64,000 nt of DNA, taken from the NCBI GenBank assembly GCA_033063855.1, contig CP093829.1, positions 21,917,537-21,981,536 on the forward strand. The letters are read 5' to 3'. The position numbers were made by a program, and so were the translations under genes. The notes under the pieces were generated by a model. The model did no database searches. It was given only the letters and a program-made list of their open reading frames with translations, and was not told where the DNA came from. Below are positions 25,401 through 39,900 of the stretch, one piece after another; position 1 is the stretch's first letter; every line of letters begins with the position of its first letter. The DNA comes from Smittia aterrima. Lineage: Eukaryota > Arthropoda > Insecta > Diptera > Chironomidae.

Positions 25401-28400
25401 GCGCGTGAGAGAGCGAGGTAGAGTAGTTTGTCGTCCGTTCGACAATGATGCAAGCTGAACAACACAAGCCACGAAACAACAATTGAAAATTACATAAAGT
25501 ACATTGAATAAATTAATGAACGTTTGTTATGTTTTTTGGCGAAATTAATTATTTTTGCCAACACGCTGCTTGGTTGATGCAGGCATGACTTGGTCTTGTA
25601 GTTCCTGAGCCGCAACTTTTTTGCGAGCGATGATTCGCGATCGAATTTCAATCGAAGAAGTACAAACAGAATCGCATGGAAGCCAAACATCAACTGATTC
25701 GTGTGGGCGCGATTGTTTTCGATGTGAATTAATGGAATTAAGTAATTTAAATGGAATTTCCAGAAAGGGAGAGAGGAAGTCAATGCGACTGAATTATGTA
25801 ACTATGATACTATTTTGCTGTGGCTATTAACCGAGAATTTAAGTATTTAACGAGGCCAAATTTGATATTCAAATTGAAGGTAAAATATTATTTTCATTTC
25901 GCCTACGCTTCGCGTTCTCTGCTTGCTTTCCACTCGAGTCCTCCTCCGAATCAAAGAATCTTTCTCGAAAATAATAAATTTAAAATTGACAAATTCCCGG
26001 CAGGATTTTTGGTTCGATTTTCCAGCTCAATTTATTGGAGAGCTTATGAAATAAATTATTAATCGAAAAGAGCGAATAATGATGTTAAAATAATTAAAAA
26101 GAAAAATCAATTTATCATTTGCTGCTTTGTTGGTGAACAAACAGTTTTAATTCGGTTTCCGTTTCGTCTCTCTCTCACTCACTCGCTCCTCTCTTGGGCT
26201 TTGACAGTGAAACTTCCGCAAAATCATTCGCAAAACAGTTTGATAATTAAATAATCGACTTAGCATATTTTTCCGACTGTTCACTTAACAAGAAATCCTG
26301 TTTCTGCTCCATAATTTTTATGATCATCGAGAATTGAATTTTAAATTGGGTAACAAAAAGATTCGAGTTCGGTCGACATCAGAAATCTTTTCCGGGGTGA
26401 GTGAGGAGTGAGTGGGTGGTTGTGAGCAAATCCAAATTCAAATAAAAACCTCAATTATCAGGCAAGCGAAAGATAAGAGAATTAACCGGGTTTGAAATGA
26501 TTAAAATACGAGCTCGGGTTCAATTTGCTGTGTGTGCGATGGCGATGGAATGAGAACTTTTTGCAACTATATATCTGCTTGGCAGTGAAAGCTGTTTGTT
26601 AGGACAGAGAACGAACGAACGATAGAGTGGTGGATTTAGTTTCCAGAGAGATTATTTTGGATTTGAGCGGTAAAATATTAGAATATTTTATTTCGAGTCA
26701 TTCTTCGCTCGGTAGCTTTTCATTACATTTTCATCGAGGGCTTCAGTGATAACGAGGGAAACGTCATCGTCGTCGACTCTTCTCTCTCTCTCTACCTGAC
26801 GGTGTTAAATAGCCCACGCATTTATTCAATCCCAAGTCCATTCTGTTGGCAATCGACGCTTTGGTCTAGGCCTAAGCTAATTGACCATTTAGAATGCGAC
26901 TCTCTACCTTCAATAATTCATATTTAATTGTCGTCAAATTAGAGAACAAGTAAAAGCCACACACAGAATTCCTCTGCGCTACTGCTCTCATCATCAACAT
27001 TGTTGAGCATCTCATTCATTTTCCAGTTAGCTGGAACTCGAGTCTGTGGTCGAGGGAAATAAAGAAATAAAAATCGAGCTGCTACGACATTCACACAAAT
27101 CGAGAGTTGTGGGATTGTGTTGCTTCTGTTATTTTTGCTTTTCTGGATGACGACGACAGTGAATCGCAATCATTACGAGATAGGGTTGGAGAGTAATGGT
27201 GTGGGAAAATATTTAATCTGCTGCAGATACATCGTCCATAACATAAACTTAGTGTACTTCAAACGTACATTAGACACACATAAACACAGGACAATCGCAA
27301 ACAATGTAAATCCTTTATTTTGATGACGGTCTCTTAGCTTTTCTTCTTCATGCTTTATATGCTCAAGCCATCTCCGCCCATTTCTTGCCCTAAACACATT
27401 CGTTTTGTTTCACAGAGAGGCCAAAGGAAGAAAAGGCAAAAGAAACAAACTCACAACAAGAAGCTAAATAGTTTTCGTTTTTCTCTATTTCATTCCATTC
27501 CAATAAATCCATGCTGATCCCCCCCAAATGCCTAATGCTGCGTGTGTGGGTCTCCCTCGCTGCCATCGTCTGATTACAAATCGAAATGGAACGTAAAGGC
27601 ACAAAGAACATAATTGATTTGTGCATCAAGAACAACGTTCCCAACCTCATTTACACCAGTAGCGCGCTTGTCACATTGTAAGTAGAAGTGATTTTCTATC
27701 GTCTAATGACGTTTGGAGCATTACGACGTGAGATGTGCTTTTAGACGGTGATGCTATGTTGAAAGCATTTCTCTCTCCATCTCTTTCGACACGATACGTT
27801 TCGCATTCAAAAGCACATCTCTACGTGAATCGCCTTCGAGATAAAGCATTTCACAGTCGATAAATTTATCATTTCAACAATGATATCCATTTTCTTACTA
27901 TTATCTCTCGTGTGTATACCTTGAATTATGACCTCTGGAGCTTCCTTTCATTCCTCTCAACTCGGTTTGATGAGGATCTCCGCATAAAAAAATATGAGAA
28001 TTTTGATAAATTTGATTTCTTTTCTTTTTTTTTCGCTCTTCGCATCGTTTTATGCCATCATCAAATATACATGAACAACGCACGCAACGTTTATGTCGCC
28101 TTGAAGTGTTCCTTACATGGGAAAGGGGACGTTTTCGATAATAGTGAATCAAACCGAAGTGAAAGCGAAGACGCCGTCAACCGATAGTCAATTTCTCATT
28201 CCCGGATTTCCAGCATCGAAGTTACGAGCTGAAAAAATGGTCCTCTCAGCGTATGGCCTTCAGTTGAGCAATGGAAAAGGTAAGGTCATCAAGAACACAT
28301 ACGAACGATATTAAGTTTCGGAGAAGAAAACTACTTTCACTTTTTTTTTGTTGCTGTTGAAAGAAAATGTTTTCCGTCTCTACTTGTTTGGCTTTGCCTT

Positions 28401-30652
28401 TGACTCGAATCTTCATTTTAATGACGGAAGAAAATCTTCCCTTTTCATATTACGTTTCCTTGTTAATGGCCGAAGATCTTTTTCTCTCTCAGTTGATGTC
28501 TTTCCAATCTCCAAGTTTTGTTCGCTCGTGTGTTTAAGAGGGGGACGGATACGAAACGAGGCTTAATTGTGAGCTGCTAGAGCAAGAAAACTGTCAGTCC
28601 AGATATGTCCGATGTCACCAGATTTTTCGACATGAAATGTGTCAAAATCTGAGGATGAATGAAAAAGAGCCGAAGGAACTTAATCCCCACACATCTGCTA
28701 TTAATCATATGAATGATTCTCTCGAAACTAGCTCCGACTCAAAAGCTCAAAAAAAAACTTTTTCCTTATCTTCAACTGCATGTTCGTCTTCTGTTTATGA
28801 GTATGTACGCTCATTTACATTATCCTGAATTATCCAAACTGTTTTCTCTGTCCGACACATGAGTTGTAAACGATGTGAAGAAGCACGACGTGGACGGAGA
28901 GAAGAAAGAAAATTAGGAAAATGTAAAAGAAAAGTTTCTCTGTGAAAAAATATGTAACGTTTCCCTCTCAGCAAAAAAAGAAGAAACTTCTTTTGTGAGC
29001 TAAAGTCGTGAGTGTGTGGACCCTTTTTGGAATATGTTGGACTTCCGGGCGAGTCGAAAAGCTTTTAGCATCCCACAATTGATTCCTCTTACCAATAACT
29101 TTCATCCTCTTCTTCTTCTTCTTTTGTGCCCTTCCCTCATAAAAATAGTTCATCGCTAGGATTTTTCTTTTTGCCTCGTTTTGGGAACGAGAAACGAAAT
29201 TCCAATCGACTTTACACTACATTAATGTATTTTTTCTATGCCCACGAGAGGTTTTGAGAGAAAGCTTCTTAGGGCAGTTGCTGTAACTTTCCATGATTCT
29301 CCAAACTACACTTTTCCATTTTCGCTTCCTTTCTGAATCCTCACTCCCCCGTCCATATCGGAACATGCAAACAAAGCTTTTGGGTATTTAGCAGCTTCTT
29401 TCGCCTTCGATAATGAGCAAAAAATCGCTCGACGAGCACAACAAAAAAAAAAAGCTGAAGGAAGAAACAATGATTAATTATCGCAATTTAAGTTTTTAAT
29501 ATAAAATGTGTGTAGAGCTAAGAAGTTTTTTCACTTCTCCTCCGAAAGAGGGTTTAATTTTCCCTTCCGCTCGACTCAACCACCTTCTCAATTAAATCAC
29601 CCAATCCACCACCTTGACGTCGCTTTCTTTGTTCTGAGACACATTCATTGAGGGAGAGAGAAAACCCGACCATCATTACAATAACGATCTTCCCCGCATT
29701 CTGCCGTCTCTTCCACATCTTTCATCATTATTTTCTCTTATTTCACGACACCGTTTTTTGCAACATTACTCATTATCCCTGTTTAAAGATTCTCGTCTAA
29801 AGACTAGCGGGAGGGACAGACCGAATGAGCGAGCAAAAGACAATGTCAATGCCATAATGAAGAACGATGAAGAGAAATCCGTCATTCAGGTTTCCGCTTT
29901 CCTTTCAACTTCTTTTCAGATCACTTGAACACAGTCGCCCTGCGTCCGACTTTGATGTACGGCGAATGTGATGAGCGTTTCTTTCCGACCATCATGAGAT
30001 TGGCGGATCGATGGAAAGGGAAGATACCACGCATTGCAGAAGGCGGAAAGAAGCAATTGAGTTATGTGGGTGAGTTGAAAGAGTTCTCTCATCTTTGTCT
30101 CCTTTTCAATCAAATGAAATCTTCCTGTTGGGAGGAACATGAATTTTGTATCATGATAAACTAACCACACGTTTCTCCCCTTTTTCCATTTACTCAGGAA
30201 ACGTAGCATGGGCTCATCTCTGCACTAAAAATAAACTCATGACCGATCCGAAGAAGGTATCTGGCTTGCCGATCTTTGTCACAGACGACACGCCGGTCAT
30301 CGACACTGTTCGATTAAGTCAACGTATCAACCTCGACATGGAAATGTTTAAAATAAAACCAACGTCATGGTCAATTCCTTTCCTGCTTTGCTATTTGATA
30401 GCAATGTTATTGGAGTTTGTATTGAAAATCGGAAATATTTTCACAAAAATGAGTGTCGAGTATTGTCCTCGAGGTTTGATGTCATTCGGCTCATCGCTAG
30501 TACTTTACGACCGACTGCGGGCTGCGATTGCGTGTGAGTACGAGCCACTTTACACTGTGAGTGAAGGATTCTCGAGGAGCGGGAAGTGGTACGACCAGTG
30601 GTATCTGAATTTCAAGAATCAACAAAGCACAATCCGCACTAAAAGCACCTGA
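16437..30652 (+). CDS. 3-beta-hydroxysteroid dehydrogenase/isomerase-family protein (extended SDR), 7 exons, 388 aa
   Basis: Exons 16437-16473, 24530-24637, 24897-25061, 27599-27677, 28107-28279, 29920-30069 and 30198-30652 join in frame (1164 nt plus stop). The order fits the family: Rossmann NAD(P)-binding loop TGGSGFLGQ (about residue 13), DL after beta-2, DVDC-type VFHCAAYINF, LIYTSS with the catalytic Ser, then a P-x-S-K element and LRPTLMYGE. The last exon has a hydrophobic segment (IPFLLCYLIAMLLEFVL), the typical membrane region, suggesting ER or mitochondrial membrane. Such enzymes oxidise 3-beta-hydroxysterols; the insect substrate is unknown, so steroid or sterol metabolism is inference. 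The catalytic YxxxK element reads GFPASK, with Phe for Tyr. Intron 1 is 8.06 kb. Exons 4 and 5 have weak acceptors (GTAAAG and TTGAAG with little pyrimidine) but are demanded by protein continuity. Confidence 0.9.
16474..24529 (+). other. 8.06-kb first intron of the dehydrogenase gene
   Basis: Begins GTAAGG and ends CCCTTTAG. No nested gene recognised on either strand. Contains pyrimidine/purine-biased stretches that create spurious open frames, notably around 21.6-22.3 kb. Long first introns commonly hold enhancers, but none can be named here. Confidence 0.5.
25062..27598 (+). other. 2.5-kb intron 3 of the dehydrogenase gene
   Basis: Begins GTAATT and ends GTAAAG. No exon or gene recognised inside. 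Confidence 0.5.
28280..29919 (+). other. 1.6-kb intron 5 of the dehydrogenase gene
   Basis: Begins GTAAGG and ends CTTTTCAG. Nothing recognisable inside. Confidence 0.5.
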
Positions 30653-30908
30653 GCCAATCGGCTTTGCGTGGCTGACGAAAGGATGGACGAGTTGAGTTAA
30701 TGGAAACATCAAAGTGAGGGAGATGGAGAGGGAGAAGGGTAAATAACAATTTGTAGGCTATCGAGAAATATAAAACTTTACTTTGAGTTATTCGATATTT
30801 TATTTCTACTCTCACACTCTCGCTCTAGCCTTAACTGAATAAGGAAAAACTGTTTGCGCAATCAAATATCTAAGAAGCTATTTCTTCTCTCTCTAAAAGT
30901 AAATATCA

Positions 30909-30918
30909 AATAAATAAA
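30909..30918 (+). terminator. Candidate dehydrogenase poly(A) signal
   Basis: Two overlapping AATAAA hexamers about 260 nt after the stop codon, the first canonical signals downstream. Positional inference. Confidence 0.4.
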
Positions 30919-33900
30919 GAGGAATCGAAAAAGAAGAAGAGTTTTGAAAGCGAAATCGAGTGAAATATTTATGGAAGAAACATTTTGCACAATCATATCG
31001 CAAAATGTTGAAATTATGTATTTCTCCTCTTGGAAAGATGAGAAGCGATACGGTTCATTGGAAACGAAAGCCGATAAATTTGTGTTTTCTTTGCTGCGTG
31101 CTTTCAGTGTTGAGGATTTGTGGATGGCAGAAAAAGGTTTCTGCTAACATCACTTGAGTAAAAAGCCCGCAATGAGACTCAGCCCGCAACTCACCGACCG
31201 AGAATAATTTCTTGGTAAAATTATGGAATATCTTGTCTCTCTGTTTCCCCTCTGATCTCGGCTTTTTTATTCACAGTTTTTGGGTTTTCTCTTTTCTTGA
31301 TATTGACGTTTCCTTTCTTTCCCTACTCCACTCCCTGAGTGCCACTTTTATTCCCCATTTTAGAAATATCTGTCGAATAATATTTGAATCAAAAGTCGAT
31401 AAAATAAATAAATCAAAAAGAAACACGCAATTGTTTGTTTTAGAGAGATCTCAGGGTGTGCTCATTAAAAACTTTTCTTCAACTCAAAGTCATTGTGATG
31501 AATCACTCGAAATACTTTTCGAGTGTGAAGAGAATCCTTCTCGGAAGATGTGAAGCGCGCGTGTTGTTTTTCGACTCAAATCATCATAGGCAGTTGCTTC
31601 TATTCGATGGGAAGTGGTCTTATCTACCTTCACCCAACTCAAGACAACGAGAGAAGAAAGAAATTTCCGGCAACAAAACAATTCTCGATGCTCGAATGAA
31701 ATATGTATTGGGAAAGTTATTTTTTATCTATCAATTGCTGTTTTTTCAGCTTCACATCCAAGCGAAATAATTTATTTTTGCGAGTTTCAGTTCTTTTTCG
31801 CCTCGAACGAATACGCAACTTTGTCTTCTCGGTTCTCCGGCTTCTCTCCATTTGCATTTTCCTTCGAGGAGCAAAAACAAAAATCTGTTCAATGTTTGTC
31901 GTCTCCGCTCCAGATTCTTTCGCCTTTTCTTCTCCTCTCCTCCTCGACTCTCGTTCTTTTCGTTGCGTTATTTATTGGTAAGCATTCATTTATCATTTAT
32001 CATGGAAATTGAGATGGAAATAATTTTATGCTAGGCTCGTCAAGCGAAGGAAGATATTGGCAAATTTGATCAGCGATAAATCGGTTAGATACATGTTGTT
32101 GTTGTTTTATGTTTCGCCTAAACTGATTCGACATACACTTACACACTGTCGAGAGTAAATCGAGTAAAGTTCAAGACGAGATCCTTCCGAAAGTAATTAA
32201 ATTATCACTTTCTCGAACCTTTTTTTGTCGAGGGTTCACTTTATCATCCACATTTTCCGTCCATGCTACCCTTTTACCCTCGACTCTGTCGCAATGAAGC
32301 GGAGAAACCAAGGAATCGTTTGAGGAGACTCTAAGGGAAAGGGTGGAATATATAAAGAACAAAATCTCTTCAATCAAAATCATTGCATTAACATTTTATT
32401 TATTGCACATGAGGAAATCTTTTGGATTATTCAATTGTTTGTCTCGTTTGTCTTGAGATATGAAAAATTGAGTAAACTTTGAAGGATTTAGAAAGTTTTT
32501 CTTTCTTGGTGTAAACGAACCTTCTGCTAAAGAAAAGAATTTGAAACCTTAAACATTAGAATCAACTTGATCTGTTGAGAGAGATTATGAGACTGGAGAC
32601 GACTACGATCCAACGTAGTCGAGTTTAATTTAAAATTTTAATAGAAATTCTTTGAAGAAACCTTTTGCTAGAGAATGTTGCAAGCTGAATTCTTCTTGTT
32701 AATATAAAGCGGATTATTTGACCAAATGTTCGAGCTCACGAGGCAGAAAAGCATAAAACGAAAAGTTCGTCATCATTAAAGTTGGATGAAAACGAAATCT
32801 TCTTTATTCTCATCAGCAAAAATGAAATTCCAGCTCAAACTGTTCCTTTTGCTTTTTATTCCTCGTCGCTGCCTCTCTCCCTCGTTTTAAATTGTAGAAA
32901 AGTTCGTAAATCTCATAAATAAAACATTTTTTCCTCGAGAACTTTCTATTTTTCATATTTATTTCTGGCCGGCCTGTCTCATCACAAATCCTGCGTGGGA
33001 AGCTGGTTGAGTGAATTAAAGAGCGAAAATATTTTCGAATCATTGACATTCGAAGTTCTAACTTTTCACTTCTTGACAAGTCTGTTGTCTGTTGCTTTAA
33101 TTAACGTTTCTCGAGTAATCCCTGTAAACCGCAGAAAAACACGAAAAAAGTTAATTTCAAACGAGAAACTTCGACGAGTTTCAAACGTCCAGGGAGTTGA
33201 TCGAGTTCTGTAACTTGATAAAATCAAATTTCTCCGAATCCATCAGAATTCGTCACTCAATCGAATGAAATTTGATTCGAGTAATTATCTCTGCAAGCCC
33301 TGACTGAGATTTTACATTTTGTTTGAAACTGAAAAACCAGAGAAGTGAAACTCATTGCGAGGTCTGCAGTTGAATGGGCCGAGAATTGTTATGAAGAGAG
33401 AGGGCCGTTCAGTGTTGCCGTTGAAGCCCATCAATACTTTTGCACACCTCCTTGTCGACTCGCAACATTGGAGAAGCCGGATCGCAAAAAAGCCCAAGAG
33501 GAAAAATCGTGAAACAATCATTAATCATTCAATTTTTTTTCGATTTATATTTTTTTTCTCTCTCACTCGTCTCGGGCCTTCAATGGAGTGTGTATGAGTG
33601 TGCATTGTATCCAAATCCTTGTTTGGTTCCAATGATTTATTAACCACATCACATGAAGGAGGAAAAAAAATGTTGATCCACATTTTCTCCCACGTCGTAT
33701 CGAAGGTTCGATTAGACACATTTCGGGCTCAGCATGAATGGGAATGAGAGCAAAAAAAATTAAATCTTTTGATGCTGTTTGAAATGTTGTGTTGTGTGCG
33801 GCATATCTAAAGAGCAAAGTCGACGTTCAAGCAAAAAGGATTTTCTCAATTCGTTCGGTGTACACTTAATTGTTTGCTATCTACTCCTGACATTGATCCG

Positions 33901-36900
33901 TTTATAGACTTTCAAGCTTTTCCTTTCCCCTCTCTCGCTTTTTCGTCTCGTGTTTATGTTTGTGTCCTTGTCATCTGGGTGGAGCTCTTCTCAGTCCTTA
34001 AAGCTCTCCATTGAAACAGAATCGTCCCATTTACAAAGTCAAGAAGAAGAAATGAAGCTCGGCCAAATTGAAAATTAATTCGTTTGATAAATTGCGACGA
34101 GAGTGCCGAGAGAAAAAGAAAATTATTCAAATTCCCTCCAACTTTTTTTTTTGTTTTCCTGTTTTGCCAGATCATTAAATGAAAATTGATATTTTCCCTT
34201 GGATCTGTTTGATGCGCATCGAGATCTGTGAAAATTCATCGAAAGTTCGATAAGACTTAGACGAGTCAGAGATGCCACTTGCACGCTTTTCAGATCGTTC
34301 CCCTCTCGAAACAAGTGACAACTGTGCTCATCACTAAACGTCGGGGGAAAAAAAGTGAATTTCTCTATGTCATTGCCTGATGATTTGAAGAACAGCAAGA
34401 AGAGTGCAAATTCGAAATTGATGAGATTTTGGATATGAATCATTTTGTAGTTACGTACGATTACGATTTCGATTAAGTGATTTTAATTGAGATCAGGTTG
34501 AAATGGACGAACATTTGAAATATCTAGCGAGTTGATCCACTACAGTTTTCAATTATCTTTTCACCGTCAATTTGAAGAGCCATGGTGATATTACTTTTCA
34601 ATTATACAGTTGGAGCTTTCTGATAGAGAGTGAGCGAGACTGGTTTCGTGGCAGTGCACGGCACATTGAGTCTCGCAACGAGTGTCTATGCTATTTGTAG
34701 AGTGAATATTTCATGAATTTAAAAGAGTTGGTAATCCGGTATTTTAGAACATTATCGGAGAGGATTTTCGGCACCAATATCAGTCGCTGCATTTATGTTT
34801 ATTCCGTATCGCCTGAAGCCGCTGCGATAGAGATGTACAAGCGCTAACTTAATTGAGTTGTCAGGAAATCTTGTGGGACACGAAAATTGCATGGCGCTTG
34901 ATTCTGATGCTGCTTTTTCCATTCTTCCCTTCGCTTTCGTCGTTTTTCGACTTCTCTCGTCGAGTGCTTTAAATATTCATTCATCTAATAGAAATATTTT
35001 TACAGCCACAGACAAGGAATTTAAGCGCTTTCATTTCAAAACGAGGAAGAACGACGACGTCGAGAAAAAAACACCGACAATGACACTAAAAAAATGTCCC
35101 ATTTTTCATCAGTAGTTATCGCAACCGGTCCACACTTTTTTCCTTCTCTCTTAAACTCGTCGTCGTGTTTGTGAAGATAGATCCGCACTCTCGGGCCAAA
35201 GACCAAAGTTAAGGGACGACGACATTGCAATGTTACTGGAAAGCGACGAGAAAAAACGAACTCGACATATCAAAAGCATGATTATTATTTTCGCCGTTAA
35301 AATAACCATGAAAAAAAAAACTTGGACACTTTTTGTTTGTCTCTTGCTGCTCAGCAGTGATAAAAAAAAATTCCGGAGCTGTGCTTGTGCCGCTGTCTGC
35401 CACGGCATAAAACGCGTATGAATTTTTAATGCATGAATTATTCTTCGTTCGTTAGTTAACAAGGAATTTCTGTGTTTGTTTGGTTAAATTTTTCATTAAC
35501 TCTTTGTGCGCTCAACTGAGCGCGAGACTTTAATTGTTTCAATGAAACACTTTAAATAGAAATTACGATCAACTATCGGAGTTCATAAAAGTTAATTTTA
35601 TTGTCATTTGTTGCTCGATGTTTTGCTGTGCGCGAATGGTTGGGGGGAGATCCTAGAAATCTTCATCGTTGTCCGAGAGGAGAGAAGAGAAGTCAGCGGA
35701 GCGGGCAGTGTTGAAGTCATAAAAGATGATTTATGCGACTATTTCATTATGATGGAAATTGGCGAAATAAGTGGCTTTATTTTTCCGCTTTTCAGACATT
35801 ACAAAGTATCTCTCTCACTCGGCACTGACGATATGCTTTTGTCAGTGAAACTAATCCCAGTTAAGTGACAGCTGCTTAAGTATTACTAACATTTGACGCA
35901 ATATTAATGGGAATTTGAGGATCGTTTATATCGTCTTCCGCTCTTCGTCATCGTTGGGACTCTCACTCTTCCACCCCGCGAGGACTTTGATTGCGCATAC
36001 ATTCTCTGTGGTGTGTGCACACGAGAAGAAATGAAATGAAATGGAATGTTATCTACGATTTTCAAGGAACTCTTCCGTTTCGACTTCCCTTCTTTCCCTT
36101 CACTAGAAGATTAATTCCCAATTACGTATTGCCATTGCCATATTTTCTCTTCTTCTTCCTCTTTTTCGACTGACGATTACGTTCGTTCGTATGCTTGTGC
36201 GACTAGGGCACAACCAGAAGCATTTCGTCGGTTCTTAGTCTCTCGGAAAAAGGAAGCATCGAGCAGAATGAATTTCATTTGATAACCACTTTTTGCGCTG
36301 TGAGCTTCCGAGTGCTATCGTCTTTCCGTACTTGCTAAAAGATTATTTTGTAGATATTTCATAAATCCTTGGAATGATCCCGGAATTATTTTCCTTCTTC
36401 TCTTCATCTCCCACACTCGTTATATTAGATCTTCGAAGTCGAAATAAAAAGAAATCACCAGCATTGCGAATTAAGAAGGCAATTTTATCGTTCTATCCCC
36501 GGATCTCTTACCTTTACTCACTTGCGGTTAGGCAGTTGCGTCACTGCCGTTGCTTTCCGTGGTTTCTTGCGATTCGAAGCGTGAAGTAGGACGACTCCCC
36601 CCCCCCAAATCTCAAGATCTACCGTTCACTTTATTTGACTTCATATCCGCTTCTCATGGTTTATTTATGTCTTTTTACACGAGGAACTTTCATATGCAGT
36701 AAGATCGAGCGAGGGAATAAAGCGAGGTTTTCGAGGTGAGTGGGATGAAACGAAAGGTTCGAGCGACACAGCGGTACAGACAAATTCTATTAAAATGACA
36801 TTAATGGTGACCAATCTCTCAGCATCTCTCTCTGTTGTTAAGTTTCGGAGAAGTTGGGTTGAGATATTTCTAAGAAATTTCCACACGAAAAGGTCGTGAT

Positions 36901-39900
36901 TTGATTTCGGTTTCGTTTTAAATTAGTTCGAGATTTGTGCTGACTTTAATTCAATTCCCCCCAGTCACCCTACGCAACGCAGGCAGCAACAGAGAGAAGC
37001 GATGAGCCAACGAACGAACATTATATGACAGAAGGAGAGTGAAATGTATTTTCCAGCTCGAGATCTTTCGTTTTCTATTAAATTACCGAAAGGACACCTT
37101 AAAAAGCAGCCGTAGAATGACTGAAAAGATTAAGTGTTAAAAATGTACTCTCGTAAGAAAGCAGCGGGACAGAAATGAAGTGGAGAAGAAGAGGAAGACG
37201 TTCGTCGGCTCTCACTTACATCTCTCGCCCTCAACAAGCGGAAAAGTTCGGGAAATTAAGAAAGAAGAAGCGAAATGTCATAAAGAGAAATTTCATTTGT
37301 GGTGGCTCCGTAACAAGATATGGTCCCGCAATTTACAAAGCCACACAATTTTGCTGTTTGGTGTTGCTATCAGTGAGAATCATACTCGGAGAGATTTTCT
37401 TTTTCGCATTTATCTAAAGACTTTCCTCCCTTCCTCAACCATTGAAGCAACGCTTTCTTTCCTTCGTCTTCTCTCTCTCTTTTGCTGGCTCGTCTCTGCT
37501 GTCGCTTTTTGCAAATGACAAAACATAAATTACCCAAAAACCATACTAGAGAAGACAAGAGAGTGAGTTTATGGCTGAAACTTCCCTTCCGCATACAACA
37601 CGAATTCGTTTTGCTTCATGAAAAATTCAGCTTTAACTAAAATTGAATGATGTAAAGCTTTCAATTTCATTCCTTCGGGTGGGATCTGCTGACTGCTGTT
37701 GATTAATTTCGTTTTCTTGTTGTGTCGATCTTATTCATAGCACAATCTTGAAGTTTTTCTTCCCTCGCTTAAGTGTGGAATAAAGTGAAAAAATGACTTG
37801 CCACTTGGGATTGTTGGTGGTGTGAAAATGTGTCTATAACTCTCTTTTCTCGATAGTCAGGGATCATTCATGAATCTTCATGGAACATGCAAACATTCTC
37901 TCTTGATTAGAGATTAAGTTGAACTATCATTGAAGTTTGAGAACGTTCCCAAGACAAGCAAAAGGGAGAACTTACTGAGGTGACGACAACACACTTGCCA
38001 TGATCTCGATTCATTCAAAATTAAAGCAACATCAACACACAGAAGAGTTGCGAAGCAAATAAATTCAACCGAAAGGATTTCGAACTCTCGATGAGAGATA
38101 AAGAAAAATAAATTTTCTTCGATCTCTCGCTCTGTGAGCTAGCTGGCAAGGGAAAACTTTATGTGTTTTGCATCGCAGAACTTCTGAACTTTCTTTCGAC
38201 TTCTTTTATTTTTCAATTTAAAATTTCCTCGAGGTTCTCATGAATTTACAACTTATTGAAATGAGAGACGGAAAAGGGCGAAAGGGGCGAGTACTTCTTC
38301 AAGTGCAATGTGAAAGTTACAGCATCAAGCTTTGTCTACTGTTCGCCATTACTTTTCGCCTTTCTTAAAGTTTCTTATTTTTTCTTCTTCTTCGATGTTC
38401 GGATGCAGCAGATAATCAAAAGAGCGAAGAATTGTAAAAGGAAGTGCAAATTGAGAAGAAAATTTTCATGTTTCGTGTATTCTTTCCGTCCGTCGTAATG
38501 CATGCAAATAGTAATCGCCGGGAAATAAAAGTTGGCAATTCTTTTCAAGGCAAATTCAACTGCAAAGCTCTTTACATTTAAAAATATAATTCTCAAGCAA
38601 GCGGAGAGAAGAAGGAAAATGATTATGTTTTTATGATTCCGAATGACTTTGTGTTTGATATTTAAATTTCCCTGCCGACACTCAAAGGCAAAAATCCATT
38701 TTGAATTTAATCCGCTCTTCCATTCACAGCGCAAATGTTTTTATGGAATTGCAGATCTCATATGGCGCTGCTCATAACATTTTCGGCGACTCATAAAAAA
38801 CAATTTAAGCATCGTGATATGCATTAGAGACATTTCATATTTAATGTGTGATGTAAATTGTTGACAAACATTCTGAGGTCTTCCTCTAATGTGCGGGGAC
38901 AATTTCATATTCGCCCGTTTAACATTCAAATTATAAACATTTAAACTCTCGCTCGGAATTGCAGTTATACAGAAGTCAACCCTTAATGTGAGTTGAGGGG
39001 AGAACGAAAATGAAATCATCATCATCAAAGCAAATGCTTTCGAATTAGATATGCATGTGATGAGTCTGAGGGAAATGGAACAGAACAGGAAGCAAAAGGG
39101 AGTGCAGGGGAATAATTATCACCGGAAAGTACGAGGGAATGCAAAACAACATGGAATTGAAAAAGTTTTAGGTACCAAAATTATTTGTCGTCATCTCAGT
39201 TGAAGTGGATAGGAGTGGACAGTCACAGGATCATCAGAACTTTATGCACAACATTTCCTCAACAAGAGAAACACAGAAACGCTCGCAACACAAAGTCCGG
39301 CAGAATGGATGTTGATGCAAGTTGAAGATAAAGTTACGGAGAGTGTGAGGAACTTTTAATTCAATTTTTTTTTACGAAAGTTGACCGAGAAACGAGACAC
39401 GAAATGAAATAATTTGAGCAGCTCCGTGGCTTAGCCTCATCTGAAGCTTCGTCTGTTCAAAGCGAGGTGCACCAGGAAGAGGTTTCTTCTTGCAACCAAT
39501 GAATGAAAAGTTTAAATTGCAAAATCATGTCGGAAGTAAATTATTCAAACTCTCAGTTTGAAAATTGTTTCCGCTGCTCGAATTAAAAATCGAATGAACG
39601 ACGTCATCATTACATAAATTGAAATTTATTAGTTTGACAGCCGACTTTGACACTTTCACGTAAATTATCACCATGTGTAGATTGTAATTGAGTTATAGCA
39701 TAGAGTAAAGCTATTAAAGGCAACGCAAGGCTTTCATTGAAAATGTAAATCATTCATTTGATGTTTTACAGCAAAAAAAGATTTGTTTGGTAAAAATAAT
39801 CTGAAAACGCAAAAGGTTATATCAACTCTCTCTCTCTCACTCACTCTGACGTGCTTTTGAAACATTGTTCCATCAAACAGCTCGAGGATAATCTCAGAAC

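Noticed and set aside
36597..36606. C10 homopolymer
   Set aside because: Isolated run without surrounding structure; likely neutral or a length-call uncertainty.
38070..38100. TTCGAA-containing stretch resembling a tRNA B box
   Set aside because: No matching A box and no cloverleaf.
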